From assembly GCF_016786255.1 (NCBI RefSeq), contig NZ_JADMKT010000074.1:84517-148516 (forward strand): DNA of 64,000 bases, in the 5' to 3' direction. The position numbers were made by a program, and so were the translations under genes. The stretch's first letter is position 1. Every line of letters begins with the position of its first letter. Of this stretch, positions 1 through 8,228 are shown one piece after another. The notes beneath the pieces were generated by a model, which saw nothing but the letters and a program-made list of their open reading frames with translations, was not told the DNA's origin and searched no databases. The stretch is from Robertkochia sediminum. GTDB taxonomy: Bacteria > Bacteroidota > Bacteroidia > Flavobacteriales > Flavobacteriaceae.

Positions 1-113
1 TCGATCCGGATCTTATAAGCCGGCTTTCTGGCTTCCGGAAAATGCTCAACCCCAACGACCGTACCAATACGGATCTCTACTTTTTCAAAATCGCTCCAGG
101 AAATCGTACTCAT
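1..113 (-). CDS. csaA: CsaA-type tRNA-binding domain protein (partial, N-terminal 37 residues)
   Basis: The reverse strand from 113 reads [20 protein letters not shown] and continues with an [12 protein letters not shown] stretch to the window edge. This is the hallmark start of the CsaA family: a small homodimeric OB-fold protein related to the tRNA-binding domain of MetRS/EMAP-II and described in Bacillus as a secretion chaperone. Only the N-terminus is present; the rest lies left of base 1. The next upstream gene on the same strand ends at 124, so the two are probably co-transcribed. The family call is firm; the chaperone role is family knowledge. Confidence 0.85.
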   Translation of the reverse strand, partial: MSTISWSDFEKVEIRIGTVVGVEHFPEARKPAYKIRI

Positions 114-123
114 CTATACGGGT

Positions 124-432
124 TTAATGTTTATCCATTTTAAGTTTATCCAGCATTTCCTGAGAGATCTGTCCGGAATATGCTCCATAGGCATCTACCA
201 GTAATCCCTTTTCGCCATTGGCGGCTTCGATCACATACAACACCGAGCTATCGCCGGGATTGGTTTTGCCTTCGAAACGGTAATAGGTGATCACACGAAG
301 ATCTTGTGGTTCGTGCAAAGTACCGCGTTTATTGTTCTTCAATCCCTTTTCCCGGAGGTTAAAATCACAGGTATATCCTTCTTCCCGCAACGCATTAATG
401 GCCACCGACAAACTTTCATACGCCTTTTTCAT
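124..432 (-). CDS. Small conserved Bacteroidota protein of unknown function
   Basis: This 102-residue soluble protein starts MKKAYESLSVAINALREEGY and has a mixed alpha/beta pattern, with YYRFEG and SSVLYVIEAANGEKGLLVDAYG blocks. I recall similar short proteins in Flavobacteriia annotated as phosphoribosylpyrophosphate synthetase, but it has no PRPP-binding loop and is a third of PRPP synthetase length, so that name should not be trusted. No signal peptide or membrane segment is visible. It lies 10 bases upstream of csaA on the same strand, suggesting co-transcription. The gene is likely real; its function is unknown. Confidence 0.75.
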   Translation of the reverse strand: MKKAYESLSVAINALREEGYTCDFNLREKGLKNNKRGTLHEPQDLRVITYYRFEGKTNPGDSSVLYVIEAANGEKGLLVDAYGAYSGQISQEMLDKLKMDKH

Positions 433-451
433 AATATCTCATCTTACGTCC

Positions 452-522
452 CTCTTAACTCTTAACTCTTAACTCTTAACTCTTAACTCTTAACTCTTAA
501 CTCTTAACTCTTAACTCTTAAC
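452..522. repeat. Tandem heptamer array, about 10 copies of CTTAACT
   Basis: The bases from 452 to 522 are an almost perfect direct repeat with a strict 7-base period (unit CTTAACT). It lies between the divergently transcribed small protein gene (start at 432) and the thioredoxin-like gene (start at 668). The same heptamer recurs in degenerate form near 32130-32194. No open frame of interest crosses it. Copy number is likely to vary between strains. Confidence 0.95.
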
Positions 523-667
523 AATCAAAAAGTTACAAAACCTAGGAGGCCCGTCCAAATTTCCTGTCACATATATACAAGTCGGAATTGGCAGGAAGGA
601 AGGCAATAACTTTAGGAGAATCACATAATAATCGTATCTTAAAAGAAAGAACGAAAACACACATTTT

Positions 668-1225
668 ATGGCCAGAACAGAAAGCAATATGCTTCCATTA
701 GGAACCAAAGCACCGGACTTTGAACTCCTCGATACCGTTTCCGGAAAAAAATTAAAACTCAGTGATGTATATGGCGAAAAGGCCACAGTGGTCATGTTTA
801 TTTGCAATCATTGCCCTTTTGTAAAGCACATCACCAAAGGGATCTCTAAACTCGCCAAGGACTATATGCCTAAGGATGTAGGCTTCGTGGCGATCTCCAG
901 TAACGACGTGGAAAATTATCCGGATGATGCTCCCGATAAGATGAAGCTCAATGCAGAGGAGAACGATTATATCTTCCCGTATCTCTATGATGAGACCCAG
1001 GAGGTAGCCAAAGCTTATGACGCAGCCTGTACGCCCGATTTTTATGTGTTCGACGCCCAGCTGGAACTTATTTACCGCGGTCAGTTTGACGATTCCCGTC
1101 CGGGAAACAGTCTGCCCATCTCCGGACGCGACATACGCACAGCCTTAGACGCCACCCTGATGGGTATGAAAACCTATAAAAAGCAAAAACCTTCCATAGG
1201 CTGTAATATCAAATGGAAATCCTGA
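668..1225 (+). CDS. Thioredoxin-like (AhpC/TSA-type) redox protein
   Basis: This 185-residue cytosolic protein has a thioredoxin fold of the peroxiredoxin-like type. LGTKAPDFELLD near residues 11-22 is the usual AhpC/TSA entry strand. CNHCPFVKH near residues 46-54 carries the CxxC active site, with an NH pair between the cysteines rather than the GP of thioredoxin. A cis-proline region (ACTPDFYVFD) follows near residue 120. There is no signal peptide, so it probably acts on cytosolic thiols or peroxides; the substrate is unknown. The stop codon lies inside a 14-base perfect palindrome (1223-1236). It is convergent with the downstream YfiT-type gene. Confidence 0.85.
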   Translation: MARTESNMLPLGTKAPDFELLDTVSGKKLKLSDVYGEKATVVMFICNHCPFVKHITKGISKLAKDYMPKDVGFVAISSNDVENYPDDAPDKMKLNAEENDYIFPYLYDETQEVAKAYDAACTPDFYVFDAQLELIYRGQFDDSRPGNSLPISGRDIRTALDATLMGMKTYKKQKPSIGCNIKWKS

Positions 1226-1246
1226 TCCCGGGATCAAAAGCACGTA

Positions 1247-1792
1247 TTAGGACCACCCTTCCCGTTCGATAAGATTGGTAATATGCGCCAGGTGATGATC
1301 ACAATGCCAGGCGTACTGACATACCAGTTGGGCCAGAGAAATTTCTTTCCCGAATCCGGGATGAAAAATAGCTCGTTCCCATTGGGTGGGGGTAATGCCT
1401 TTGAGTAAATACACCCACTTTTCGTGCAGCGCCGTCAACATATTTAAACTAAGCTCTACCGGGGCGTCCTTGCCATCTGCCAGGCCTGCCCAACCATCCT
1501 GCTTATAGACCTTGATCTGCGGGCGATCTTCTGTAAGTCCCCATTTAAAACGCACATAGGCGTTAGTATGGCTATCTGCAATATGATGAATGAGTTGCTT
1601 TACGGTCCATCCTCCCTGCCTGTATGGTGTCTCGAGCTGAGACGTATACAAATGGACTACAGCATTTCCCAGTAGGGTGGGAAACCCTTCGATAATGGCT
1701 ATGCTATGCGCTATCGCCTCCTGATCCGGGGTCTCCGGAAGGGAAAATCTGCCTATGGGGTACTTTAACCCCTCTAATTGTTTTTCTTCCAT
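1247..1792 (-). CDS. YfiT/BstA-like DinB-fold putative metal-dependent hydrolase or thiol transferase
   Basis: The 181-residue protein opens with LKYPIGRFSLPE, a signature of the YfiT branch of the DinB superfamily. Candidate metal ligands are the histidines of HHIADSH (about residues 69-75) and HCDHHLAHI (about 163-171), giving the three-His site of this four-helix bundle family. Bacillus relatives transfer bacillithiol; Flavobacteriaceae members are usually annotated only as putative metal-dependent hydrolases. Its ATG directly abuts a terminator hairpin belonging to the preceding same-strand gene, so it may have its own promoter in or near that hairpin. Confidence 0.85.
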   Translation of the reverse strand: MEEKQLEGLKYPIGRFSLPETPDQEAIAHSIAIIEGFPTLLGNAVVHLYTSQLETPYRQGGWTVKQLIHHIADSHTNAYVRFKWGLTEDRPQIKVYKQDGWAGLADGKDAPVELSLNMLTALHEKWVYLLKGITPTQWERAIFHPGFGKEISLAQLVCQYAWHCDHHLAHITNLIEREGWS

Positions 1793-1828
1793 AAAAAAAT
1801 CCTGTTACCCAAATTTAGGCAACAGGAT
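1793..1828 (-). terminator. Rho-independent terminator of the dual prolyl isomerase gene
   Basis: On the reverse strand an 11-bp stem with one mismatch (arms 1799-1809 and 1818-1828, loop 1810-1817) is followed by a run of T. It lies 26 bases beyond the isomerase stop codon. The T-run touches the ATG of the next gene (1790-1792), leaving no spacer. Confidence 0.75.
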
Positions 1829-1853
1829 CCTTATATCGTTAAGTGCTAACGCT

Positions 1854-2786
1854 TTATTTTACGTCGACCAACTCCACATCGAAGATCAGGTTAGCATCCG
1901 GTGGAATAACACCTCCTGCTCCTGAACGTCCGTATGCCAGATGCGATGGGATCACCAAGCGGGCCTTATCGCCAACACGAAGCAATGAGATCCCTTCATC
2001 CCATCCAGGGATCACCTGCCCAACACCCAGTTTAAAATCGATAGGCTGATTGCGCTTGTATGAAGAATCAAATATTTGTCCGTTATCCAATTGTCCTTTG
2101 TAATGCACAGAAACGGTATCGCCTTTCTCAGGACTTACACCATCTCCTTTTTGAATGATCTTATAACGAAGTCCGCTATCAGTCTTATCGAATCCTGCAG
2201 CGAGCTTCTCCAGTGCAGCTTCCGCTCTTTGCTTTTCTTCAGCTATGCGCTTTTCTCTGCTTTTTTCGAAGGTACGGAAGGCCTCGATCGCATTCCAGTT
2301 CTGAGCATCATCCCCAACGCGCACGATCTCCAGGCTTTCGATCTCGTCGCCTTGAGCAATGGTGTCTACCACATCCTGACCGGATTCCACAAATCCGAAA
2401 ACCGTATGCTTATTGTCTAACCACGGTGTTGCCACGTGGGTAATAAAGAACTGGCTCCCGTTGGTTCCCGGTCCTGCATTGGCCATAGAAAGTACACCAG
2501 GTGCATCGTGTTTGAGTTCCGGATGAAACTCATCGTCGAACTTATACCCAGGATCACCGGTTCCGGTTCCGAGCGGACAACCTCCCTGAATCATGAAATC
2601 ATTGATCACACGGTGAAATTTGAGTCCGTTGTAATACGGTTTCCCCTGAGGCTTGGCAGCATTCTCCATATTTCCCTCGGCCAGGGCTACGAAGTTCCCT
2701 ACCGTTCCCGGGGTTTTATCGTGGGTTAGTTTTACAAGGATCTCTCCTTTTGAAGTATTGAATTTTGCGTATATCCCGTTTTCCAT
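1854..2786 (-). CDS. Dual-domain peptidyl-prolyl isomerase (cyclophilin-FKBP fusion)
   Basis: This 310-residue protein carries two unrelated prolyl isomerase domains. A cyclophilin domain spans about residues 5-160, with FHRVINDFMIQGG, MANAGPGTNGSQFFI and the WLDNKHTVFG block containing the active-site region. A charged helical linker (about 165-195) leads into an FKBP domain (about 200-310), with VSVHYKGQL, FDSSY, VIPGWDEGI and IPSHLAYG. Such cyclophilin-then-FKBP fusions are known in Flavobacterium as dual-family immunophilins. There is no signal peptide, so it should be a cytosolic folding catalyst. It follows rpsT on the same strand but is separated from it by a terminator. Confidence 0.93.
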   Translation of the reverse strand: MENGIYAKFNTSKGEILVKLTHDKTPGTVGNFVALAEGNMENAAKPQGKPYYNGLKFHRVINDFMIQGGCPLGTGTGDPGYKFDDEFHPELKHDAPGVLSMANAGPGTNGSQFFITHVATPWLDNKHTVFGFVESGQDVVDTIAQGDEIESLEIVRVGDDAQNWNAIEAFRTFEKSREKRIAEEKQRAEAALEKLAAGFDKTDSGLRYKIIQKGDGVSPEKGDTVSVHYKGQLDNGQIFDSSYKRNQPIDFKLGVGQVIPGWDEGISLLRVGDKARLVIPSHLAYGRSGAGGVIPPDANLIFDVELVDVK

Positions 2787-2835
2787 CTGCTGAAATATTT
2801 TTAATGGTGCAAAGTTAAGACATTCCGGAGAATGC

Positions 2836-2883
2836 TATGGCCCGCATAGGGCCATAAAAAAACGCCCTCCAACGTGGAGGGCG
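2836..2883 (-). terminator. rpsT terminator with a second adjoining hairpin
   Basis: On the reverse strand a perfect 8-bp GC-rich stem (2863-2870 with 2876-2883, loop AACGT) is followed by seven T. A second perfect 8-bp stem (2836-2843 with 2849-2856) begins where the T-run ends. The first is a standard terminator for rpsT, which ends at 2912. The second could be a backup terminator or part of the leader of the isomerase gene. Confidence 0.85.
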
Positions 2884-2911
2884 CTCTGTTATATTGTCCT
2901 TTTAGCGAACC

Positions 2912-3166
2912 TTATGCAAGAGCGTTAACTCTTTTAGTAAGGCTAGACTTAAGGTTTGAAGCTTTATTCGTGTGAATAATGTTGCGCTTAGCCAGTTTGT
3001 CGATCATAGCAACAACGGTTGGCAACATAGTAGCAGCTTCCTTCTTGTCTTCTGTACTTCTCAGCTTTCTGATCGCATTACGAACAGTTTTGTGCTGGTA
3101 CTTATTTCTCAAACGAACTGCCTCGTTTCTTCTGATTCTCTTTAACGCCGACTTGTGATTTGCCAT
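2912..3166 (-). CDS. rpsT: 30S ribosomal protein S20
   Basis: The 84-residue, Lys/Arg-rich protein starts [20 protein letters not shown] and contains the [21 protein letters not shown] core of bacterial S20, a three-helix protein that binds 16S rRNA. Length matches the family. It lies downstream of two tRNA-Glu genes on the same strand and has its own terminator. An 8-bp inverted repeat occupies its leader. Confidence 0.97.
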   Translation of the reverse strand: MANHKSALKRIRRNEAVRLRNKYQHKTVRNAIRKLRSTEDKKEAATMLPTVVAMIDKLAKRNIIHTNKASNLKSSLTKRVNALA

Positions 3167-3191
3167 CTTTTCCTAATTCTTTTAATCAGAG

Positions 3192-3221
3192 GTAGAACAT
3201 TCATTAATTTGCCTGTTCTAC
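3192..3221 (-). promoter_or_regulatory. Inverted repeat in the rpsT leader
   Basis: Arms GTAGAACA (3192-3199) and TGTTCTAC (3214-3221) form a perfect 8-bp inverted repeat with a 14-base loop, about 25 bases upstream of the S20 start. It could be a 3' processing hairpin for the upstream tRNA transcript or a leader hairpin involved in S20 autoregulation. There is no U-run after it on the rpsT strand, so it is not a standard terminator. Confidence 0.4.
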
Positions 3222-3245
3222 GTAAACTTTTTTTACAATATTCAG

Positions 3246-3317
3246 TAGTCCGTAGGGGATTCGAACCCCTGCTACCAGGATGAAAACCTGGCGTCCTAAC
3301 CCCTAGACGAACGGACC
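3246..3317 (-). tRNA. tRNA-Glu (TTC), copy 1
   Basis: The reverse strand folds as a cloverleaf of 72 nt. The acceptor stem is GGTCCGT/ACGGACT with a terminal G-U pair, the anticodon stem is CCAGG/CCTGG around loop TTTTCAT (anticodon TTC), and the T arm is GGGG-TTCGAAT-CCCC. CCA is not encoded. It is identical to the copy at 3383-3454. Confidence 0.97.
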
Positions 3318-3382
3318 ATCCATCCCTTTCGGGATTACCACATTTGCATGTGGCGGGTAATAATCAATAAACTTAATCTTCG

Positions 3383-3454
3383 TAGTCCGTAGGGGATTCG
3401 AACCCCTGCTACCAGGATGAAAACCTGGCGTCCTAACCCCTAGACGAACGGACC
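3383..3454 (-). tRNA. tRNA-Glu (TTC), copy 2
   Basis: This is an identical 72-nt copy of the tRNA-Glu at 3246-3317, separated from it by a 65-base spacer. It lies about 85 bases downstream of proS on the same strand. Both copies are probably processed from one transcript. Confidence 0.97.
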
Positions 3455-3539
3455 ATTTTTTTCTTGATTGCGGATGCAAATGTACTAACATTTTTAAATT
3501 CTGCAAGCGCTCTTGGAAAAAAAATTGATTTTTTTTCGG

Positions 3540-5015
3540 TTAGTAGGCTTTTGCGAACAGCACCCTTCTACCCGAAGGTTTCCCCGAGTAAACACATACA
3601 CCTTCTTCCGCTTTGGCATCCAGCGGAATACAGCGAATCGTAGCCTTTGTAAGCTCCTTGATCTTATCTTCGGTCTCGGCAGTACCATCCCAATGCGCTG
3701 ATATAAATCCGCCTTTATTTTCCAGTACTTCCTTGAAATCCTCAAAGGTATCGACCTCCGTAATATGAGTTGCCCGGTAGTCTATAGCCTTTTTAAAGAT
3801 ATTCTCCTGTATGTCTTCCAACAGGGCCGACACATGATCGACCACCTGATCGGCAGCTACGGTTTGTTTCTCCAGGGTATCTCTTCGGGCCACCTCGAAG
3901 GTGTTGTTTTCCATATCGCGCATACCAATACCTAAACGCACCGGCACTCCTTTTAGTTCGTATTCGTTGAACTTCCATCCCGGCTTATGCGTATCGCGGT
4001 TGTCAAATTTCACAGAAATACCCTTAGCGCGTAGTTCCTGTACCAAACCTGCTACCCTTTCTGAGATCGCATCGAGTTGCTCCTCTCCTTTATATATAGG
4101 AACGATCACCACCTGTATAGGCGCCAGCTTTGGAGGCAGCACCAATCCGTTATCGTCACTATGGGTCATCACCAGGGCACCCATCAGGCGGGTAGATACC
4201 CCCCATGAAGTGGCCCAAACATATTCCTGCTTTCCGTCCTTAGTGGCGTACTTTACATCAAAGGCCTTGGCAAAGTTCTGTCCTAAGAAGTGTGAGGTTC
4301 CGGCCTGCAGTGCTTTTCCGTCCTGCATCAATGCCTCGATACAATAGGTCTCAAGAGCTCCTGCAAAGCGCTCACTCTCGGTCTTTAGTCCCTTAACTAC
4401 AGGAACCGCCATAAACTCTTCGGCAAACTTTGCGTAGATGTTCATCATCAACTCAGCTTCCTCAATGGCCTCCTCCTTAGTAGCATGAGCCGTGTGTCCT
4501 TCCTGCCAGAGAAACTCTGAAGTACGAAGAAACAAACGGGTACGCATTTCCCAACGCACGACGTTGGCCCACTGGTTCACCTTTACCGGAAGGTCGCGAT
4601 ACGACTGAATCCATTTCTTATAGGTATCCCAGATAATGGTCTCACTGGTAGGACGTACAATAAGCTCTTCCTCCAACTTGGCATCGGGGTCCACGATAAC
4701 TCCACTTCCATCTTCTGCGTTCTTGAGGCGGTAGTGGGTAACCACAGCACATTCTTTGGCAAATCCTTCTACGTGATCGGCCTCTCTGCTCAAATAAGAT
4801 TTAGGTATAAAAAGCGGAAAATATGCATTCTCATGGCCTGTTTCCTTGAACATACGGTCCAGCTCTGCCTGCATCTTTTCCCATATCGCATACCCGTACG
4901 GCTTGATCACCATAGAGCCACGTACGCCTGAGTTCTCTGCAAGGTCTGCCCTGACCACCAGTTCGTTATACCATTTTGAATAATCCTCTGCTCGTTTTGT
5001 TAATTTCTTACCCAT
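3540..5015 (-). CDS. proS: Prolyl-tRNA synthetase (short, archaeal/eukaryotic-type ProS)
   Basis: The 491-residue class II synthetase charges tRNA-Pro. Visible landmarks are [17 protein letters not shown] near residue 33 (motif 1), [11 protein letters not shown] and [26 protein letters not shown] (motif 2), and [27 protein letters not shown] (motif 3 area). An anticodon-binding domain and a C-terminal extension ending in Tyr follow. The length and lack of the INS editing insertion of E. coli ProRS place it in the short ProS group used by Bacteroidota. The start at 5015 is supported by the divergent intergenic region. Two tRNA-Glu genes follow. Confidence 0.96.
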   Translation of the reverse strand: MGKKLTKRAEDYSKWYNELVVRADLAENSGVRGSMVIKPYGYAIWEKMQAELDRMFKETGHENAYFPLFIPKSYLSREADHVEGFAKECAVVTHYRLKNAEDGSGVIVDPDAKLEEELIVRPTSETIIWDTYKKWIQSYRDLPVKVNQWANVVRWEMRTRLFLRTSEFLWQEGHTAHATKEEAIEEAELMMNIYAKFAEEFMAVPVVKGLKTESERFAGALETYCIEALMQDGKALQAGTSHFLGQNFAKAFDVKYATKDGKQEYVWATSWGVSTRLMGALVMTHSDDNGLVLPPKLAPIQVVIVPIYKGEEQLDAISERVAGLVQELRAKGISVKFDNRDTHKPGWKFNEYELKGVPVRLGIGMRDMENNTFEVARRDTLEKQTVAADQVVDHVSALLEDIQENIFKKAIDYRATHITEVDTFEDFKEVLENKGGFISAHWDGTAETEDKIKELTKATIRCIPLDAKAEEGVCVYSGKPSGRRVLFAKAY

Positions 5016-5037
5016 TTACTTTAGTTTGGCACAGATA

Positions 5038-5065
5038 TTGAATCTGTAGTGCTGAGATTAGTTTG
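5038..5065 (+). promoter_or_regulatory. Possible Bacteroidota promoter for the Trp/Gly-rich lipoprotein gene
   Basis: TTG at 5038-5040 is followed 17 bases later by TTAGTTTG (5058-5065), one mismatch from TAnnTTTG. A promoter here would overlap an upstream in-frame ATG (5063), supporting the internal start at 5111 for the lipoprotein. Spacing is slightly short. Confidence 0.4.
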
Positions 5066-5110
5066 GCAAAACTAACTAATTTTACTATGTTCAACAATAA
5101 AATCTTTTGT

Positions 5111-6340
5111 ATGAAATCTTATATCGCTACGCATAAAATAAGCAAGTTCATTGGCGTTCTGACCCTCGGAATGCTGGGAGCTTCATGTGGCTCATTTGAA
5201 GCCGCTTCCTACTCGGGAAGTGATGGTATTTACAGCGATGATATTGTATACTACGAAGATCAGGAAAGACCTCAGGCTCAGAAACCTGTTCCAAAAGAGC
5301 AAGAATCTGTAGCTATGACCAATTTCGAGAATTACTTCAGCAATACTTCAGAGACGCTTAAAGGTGCCCTGAGACAAATGGATTCAACCGATGTATTTAC
5401 CGATGTAGAGGATTACAGCAGCATGGACAGTATAGCATTAGCTCAGGAAAACATCAATAATGTAAATTACGACCTGGAATACCAAATGGGGAACCCCGGA
5501 TGGGGTGACAATCCTCAGGGGGTAGACATCACCTTCGTCAACAACTGGGGCTGGGGTGCCTGGGGCGCCGGTTGGGGATGGAACAACTGGGCCTGGGGTG
5601 CCGGTTGGGGCGGCTGGGGTCCCGGTTGGGGCTGGGGTCCCGGGTGGTATGATCCCTTTTGGGGGCCAGGATGGGGTCCTTGGTACGGTTCCAGATACGG
5701 TTGGACCGGCGGATGGGGCTGGGGTCTCGGATGGGGGCCCGGATGGTACGGTCCCGGATTCGGATTCGGATATTGGAGTCCGGTTTGGGGGTACACCAAT
5801 TACTACGGTAACTGGCCTTACCGCTCATCTAGATACGCTTATTCAAATACCCGAAGAGGAAGTCGTTACAGCAATTACAACAGCATAGCCAGCAGTCGTC
5901 GCTACCAGGCACAGCGTAGTGCAGGGTATACCGACCGTAACAGAAGTACAGCCCGAAGACCAGGATACAGCAGTCGTCAGAGCACTGCCAGACGCGGATA
6001 TTCGAACAGCGCACGCGTTAGCGTGGGGAACCGCGGATACTCTACTGGAAACAGAAACAGCACAGTAAACAGAAGATACAACAACTCCGGTAATGTTAAC
6101 CGAAGTACAGGAAGACCAAGTAACTCTGGTTATTCTCGCGGTAATACCACAAGAAGACCTACTACTACCCGTCCGTCAAGCGGAAGCAGACCAAGCGGCG
6201 GATCCTATTCCCGCGGTAGCGGAGGCAGCGTTCGTAGCAGCGGTGGAGGCGGAAGTCGTGGCGGCGGAGGCGGATCCCGTGGCGGAGGCGGTGGTGCCCG
6301 TGGCGGTGGTGGCGGAGCACGCGGTGGCGGTGGAATCTAA
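5111..6340 (+). CDS. Trp/Gly-rich low-complexity lipoprotein
   Basis: From the ATG at 5111 the 409-residue protein begins MKSYIATHKISKFIGVLTLG and reaches a GASC lipobox-like site followed by GSFEAASY, so it is probably a lipoprotein. A 16-residue longer start at 5063 would overlap a likely promoter. After an acidic region (about residues 30-120) comes a stretch of about 95 residues with more than 20 Trp in GWG, GPGW and GAGW units. Then comes an Arg/Ser/Tyr-rich region and a poly-Gly tail with repeated RGGGGG units. No enzymatic motif is present. It is followed 53 bases later by an OmpP1/FadL porin, suggesting a surface or outer-membrane role. Confidence 0.8.
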   Translation: MKSYIATHKISKFIGVLTLGMLGASCGSFEAASYSGSDGIYSDDIVYYEDQERPQAQKPVPKEQESVAMTNFENYFSNTSETLKGALRQMDSTDVFTDVEDYSSMDSIALAQENINNVNYDLEYQMGNPGWGDNPQGVDITFVNNWGWGAWGAGWGWNNWAWGAGWGGWGPGWGWGPGWYDPFWGPGWGPWYGSRYGWTGGWGWGLGWGPGWYGPGFGFGYWSPVWGYTNYYGNWPYRSSRYAYSNTRRGSRYSNYNSIASSRRYQAQRSAGYTDRNRSTARRPGYSSRQSTARRGYSNSARVSVGNRGYSTGNRNSTVNRRYNNSGNVNRSTGRPSNSGYSRGNTTRRPTTTRPSSGSRPSGGSYSRGSGGSVRSSGGGGSRGGGGGSRGGGGGARGGGGGARGGGGI

Positions 6341-6393
6341 ACCACCCCACAACTTAGAGTCGCTTTCTTTATAACCCCTAAAACACCATTGTA

Positions 6394-7911
6394 ATGAAAC
6401 ATATTCTAACAATGATCCTTGCCGGCCTGTCCGTACCCGCCATTTGGGCCCAGGACATCACCGACGTTACTGATCTGGGTACTACAGACCTTGTGGGAAC
6501 AGCGCGATATCGTGCCTTAAGTGGCGCCTTTGGAGCCCTCGGCGGCGACCTTTCGGCACTGAACAACAATCCCGCAGCCTCGGCCGTATTCAAATATTCG
6601 GAGTTCACCTTTACCGGTGCTTCCTATAGAAACAAGAACCTGTCGAATTACGGCGGGTCTTTCAGCAACCGAACGAATACCACCTACGAGATCAACCAGG
6701 TTGGCGGCGTACTGGTATTCAATAACAGGGATCAAAACAGCGAGTGGAATAAGTTTACCCTGGCATTTAACTACGATCTGCAAAACAATTTTGATAACGA
6801 CATCTTTATCTTAGGAAGGGGCAGCGAATCGATCGCCGATTACTTCGTGGCCAATGCCAACGGTTTCTCACCCGATGACCTGAGCGTACTCTCCGGAGAA
6901 ACGGTAGCTGATGCCTATATCGCCATTGGAAATTCACTTGGCTTTGATGCCCAGCAAGGATTTTTAGGCTACCAGGCCTTTGTGATCGATCCGGCCGGAA
7001 ATAATAACCAATACATTTCCAATGCAACACTGAACAACGGCGTAGACCAGGAACAACGCATCACCACAAGAGGTAGCGATAGTAAATTTACCCTGAATCT
7101 GGGCGGGCAATACAACGAGAACATCTACTTCGGAATGGGGCTTAACCTCCATGCCGTAGATCGCAGAAGGATCATTCGCTTTGACGAATTTAATTACGAC
7201 CAGGATTCTTTCGTACAGTACACACAATTTGACAATGAACTCAACACCTTCGGAAGCGGATTTTCTGCTAATTTCGGGGTGATCGCCAAGGTGGGCAATA
7301 GCCTTCGATTGGGAGGAAGTTATCAGACCCCTACCTGGTATGATCTGGCCGACGAACTCTGGCAAGGTATAAACACCGACCTTCTCGATGCCGATACCGG
7401 GGAGATCGATCTCGTCGAAGTGTATCCAAATGTGATCTACCGCTTTCCCGATTACAGCATAAGAATACCATCTAAACTTACTGCCAGTGGCGCCATGGTT
7501 CTGGGCAAGTCCGGACTGATCAGTGTTGACTACACCTATCAGGATATGAGCAATGCCAGGTTACGCCCAACCAGCGACCCTTTCTTTGCAGCGCAGAACA
7601 CGACCATAAGCAACGAACTTCAGGCCGTATCAACCCTGAGAATGGGCGCAGAATTCAGATTTGGAAAATGGAGCTTCAGGGGCGGATACCGCTTTGAAGA
7701 AAGTCCGTATCGCAATGCAGTGACCATCGGCGACCTGCAGGGCTATTCCCTTGGATTAGGACTAGACTTCGGAGGCAGCGCCATAGATCTGGCGTGGAGC
7801 ACCGCCGAGCGCGATAGTCGCTCCCGACTCTATCCGCAGGGTATCACCACTCCGGCCCTCATTGCCAATGAGACCAATAATTGGGTGGTGAGTTATTCTG
7901 TTAGGTTTTAA
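6394..7911 (+). CDS. OmpP1/FadL-family outer membrane transporter
   Basis: The 505-residue protein has a signal peptide (MKHILTMILAGLSVPAIWAQ) and a FadL-like N-terminal plug region: ARYRALSGAFGALGGDLSALNNNPAASAVF is the conserved NPA-containing segment of OmpP1/FadL barrels. Alternating aromatic/polar strands follow, and the protein ends in VVSYSVRF with the C-terminal Phe expected for Bam-dependent insertion. The family moves hydrophobic substrates across the outer membrane; the substrate here is unknown. It is the second gene after the Trp/Gly-rich lipoprotein and ends at a good terminator. Confidence 0.9.
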   Translation: MKHILTMILAGLSVPAIWAQDITDVTDLGTTDLVGTARYRALSGAFGALGGDLSALNNNPAASAVFKYSEFTFTGASYRNKNLSNYGGSFSNRTNTTYEINQVGGVLVFNNRDQNSEWNKFTLAFNYDLQNNFDNDIFILGRGSESIADYFVANANGFSPDDLSVLSGETVADAYIAIGNSLGFDAQQGFLGYQAFVIDPAGNNNQYISNATLNNGVDQEQRITTRGSDSKFTLNLGGQYNENIYFGMGLNLHAVDRRRIIRFDEFNYDQDSFVQYTQFDNELNTFGSGFSANFGVIAKVGNSLRLGGSYQTPTWYDLADELWQGINTDLLDADTGEIDLVEVYPNVIYRFPDYSIRIPSKLTASGAMVLGKSGLISVDYTYQDMSNARLRPTSDPFFAAQNTTISNELQAVSTLRMGAEFRFGKWSFRGGYRFEESPYRNAVTIGDLQGYSLGLGLDFGGSAIDLAWSTAERDSRSRLYPQGITTPALIANETNNWVVSYSVRF

Positions 7912-7947
7912 AGCACAACACCCACACCGCACAATTCACAGCATATA

Positions 7948-7983
7948 AGCCGCATTGGACAAGCTTCCGATTGCGGCTTTTTA
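7948..7983 (+). terminator. Terminator after the OmpP1/FadL gene
   Basis: AGCCGCA (7948-7954) pairs with TGCGGCT (7972-7978) and is followed by T residues to 7982. The loop carries an AAGCTT palindrome. Confidence 0.75.
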
Positions 7984-8228
7984 CTGCTTTCGGTTTTACC
8001 AATACGCACTGAAGAAACCATTACTCTTTCATCGCGAAAAAACCAAAACTCTTGAAGCAACTTCTAATAAAATCACAAAAATCGATATCTTACGTAGGAG
8101 GTTACGTCAATAGTCGATAAATACCTATCTTTGCAGTCTATTTTTTTCTCCCTGAAAGGAGGAAACCTTAGCTTTGAATTACGGGCATCAGGCCTCACTT
8201 TTCAAAGGCATAAATTTTAAATGTAAAC
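7984..8228 (+). promoter_or_regulatory. folE promoter and leader
   Basis: The space between the porin terminator and folE holds a perfect -7 box, TATCTTTG at 8126-8133, with only a weak TTA in the -33 position. Transcription should start near 8140, giving an untranslated leader of about 90 bases that includes a GGAGGAAA stretch well upstream of the start codon. I see no gene in the rest of this interval. Confidence 0.65.

Noticed and set aside
124..432. Calling the 102-residue protein a PRPP synthetase
   Set aside because: It lacks the PRPP-binding loop and is one third of the enzyme's length, so the name seems to be a propagated error.
1223..1236. Perfect 14-base palindrome at the stop of the thioredoxin-like gene, as a terminator
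   Set aside because: It has no loop and no T-run; a self-complementary site is more likely and may be chance.
5556..5888. Long frames on both strands across the Trp/Gly-rich region
   Set aside because: They are by-products of the GC-rich repeated codons; the + strand lipoprotein frame has a signal sequence and fits the operon.
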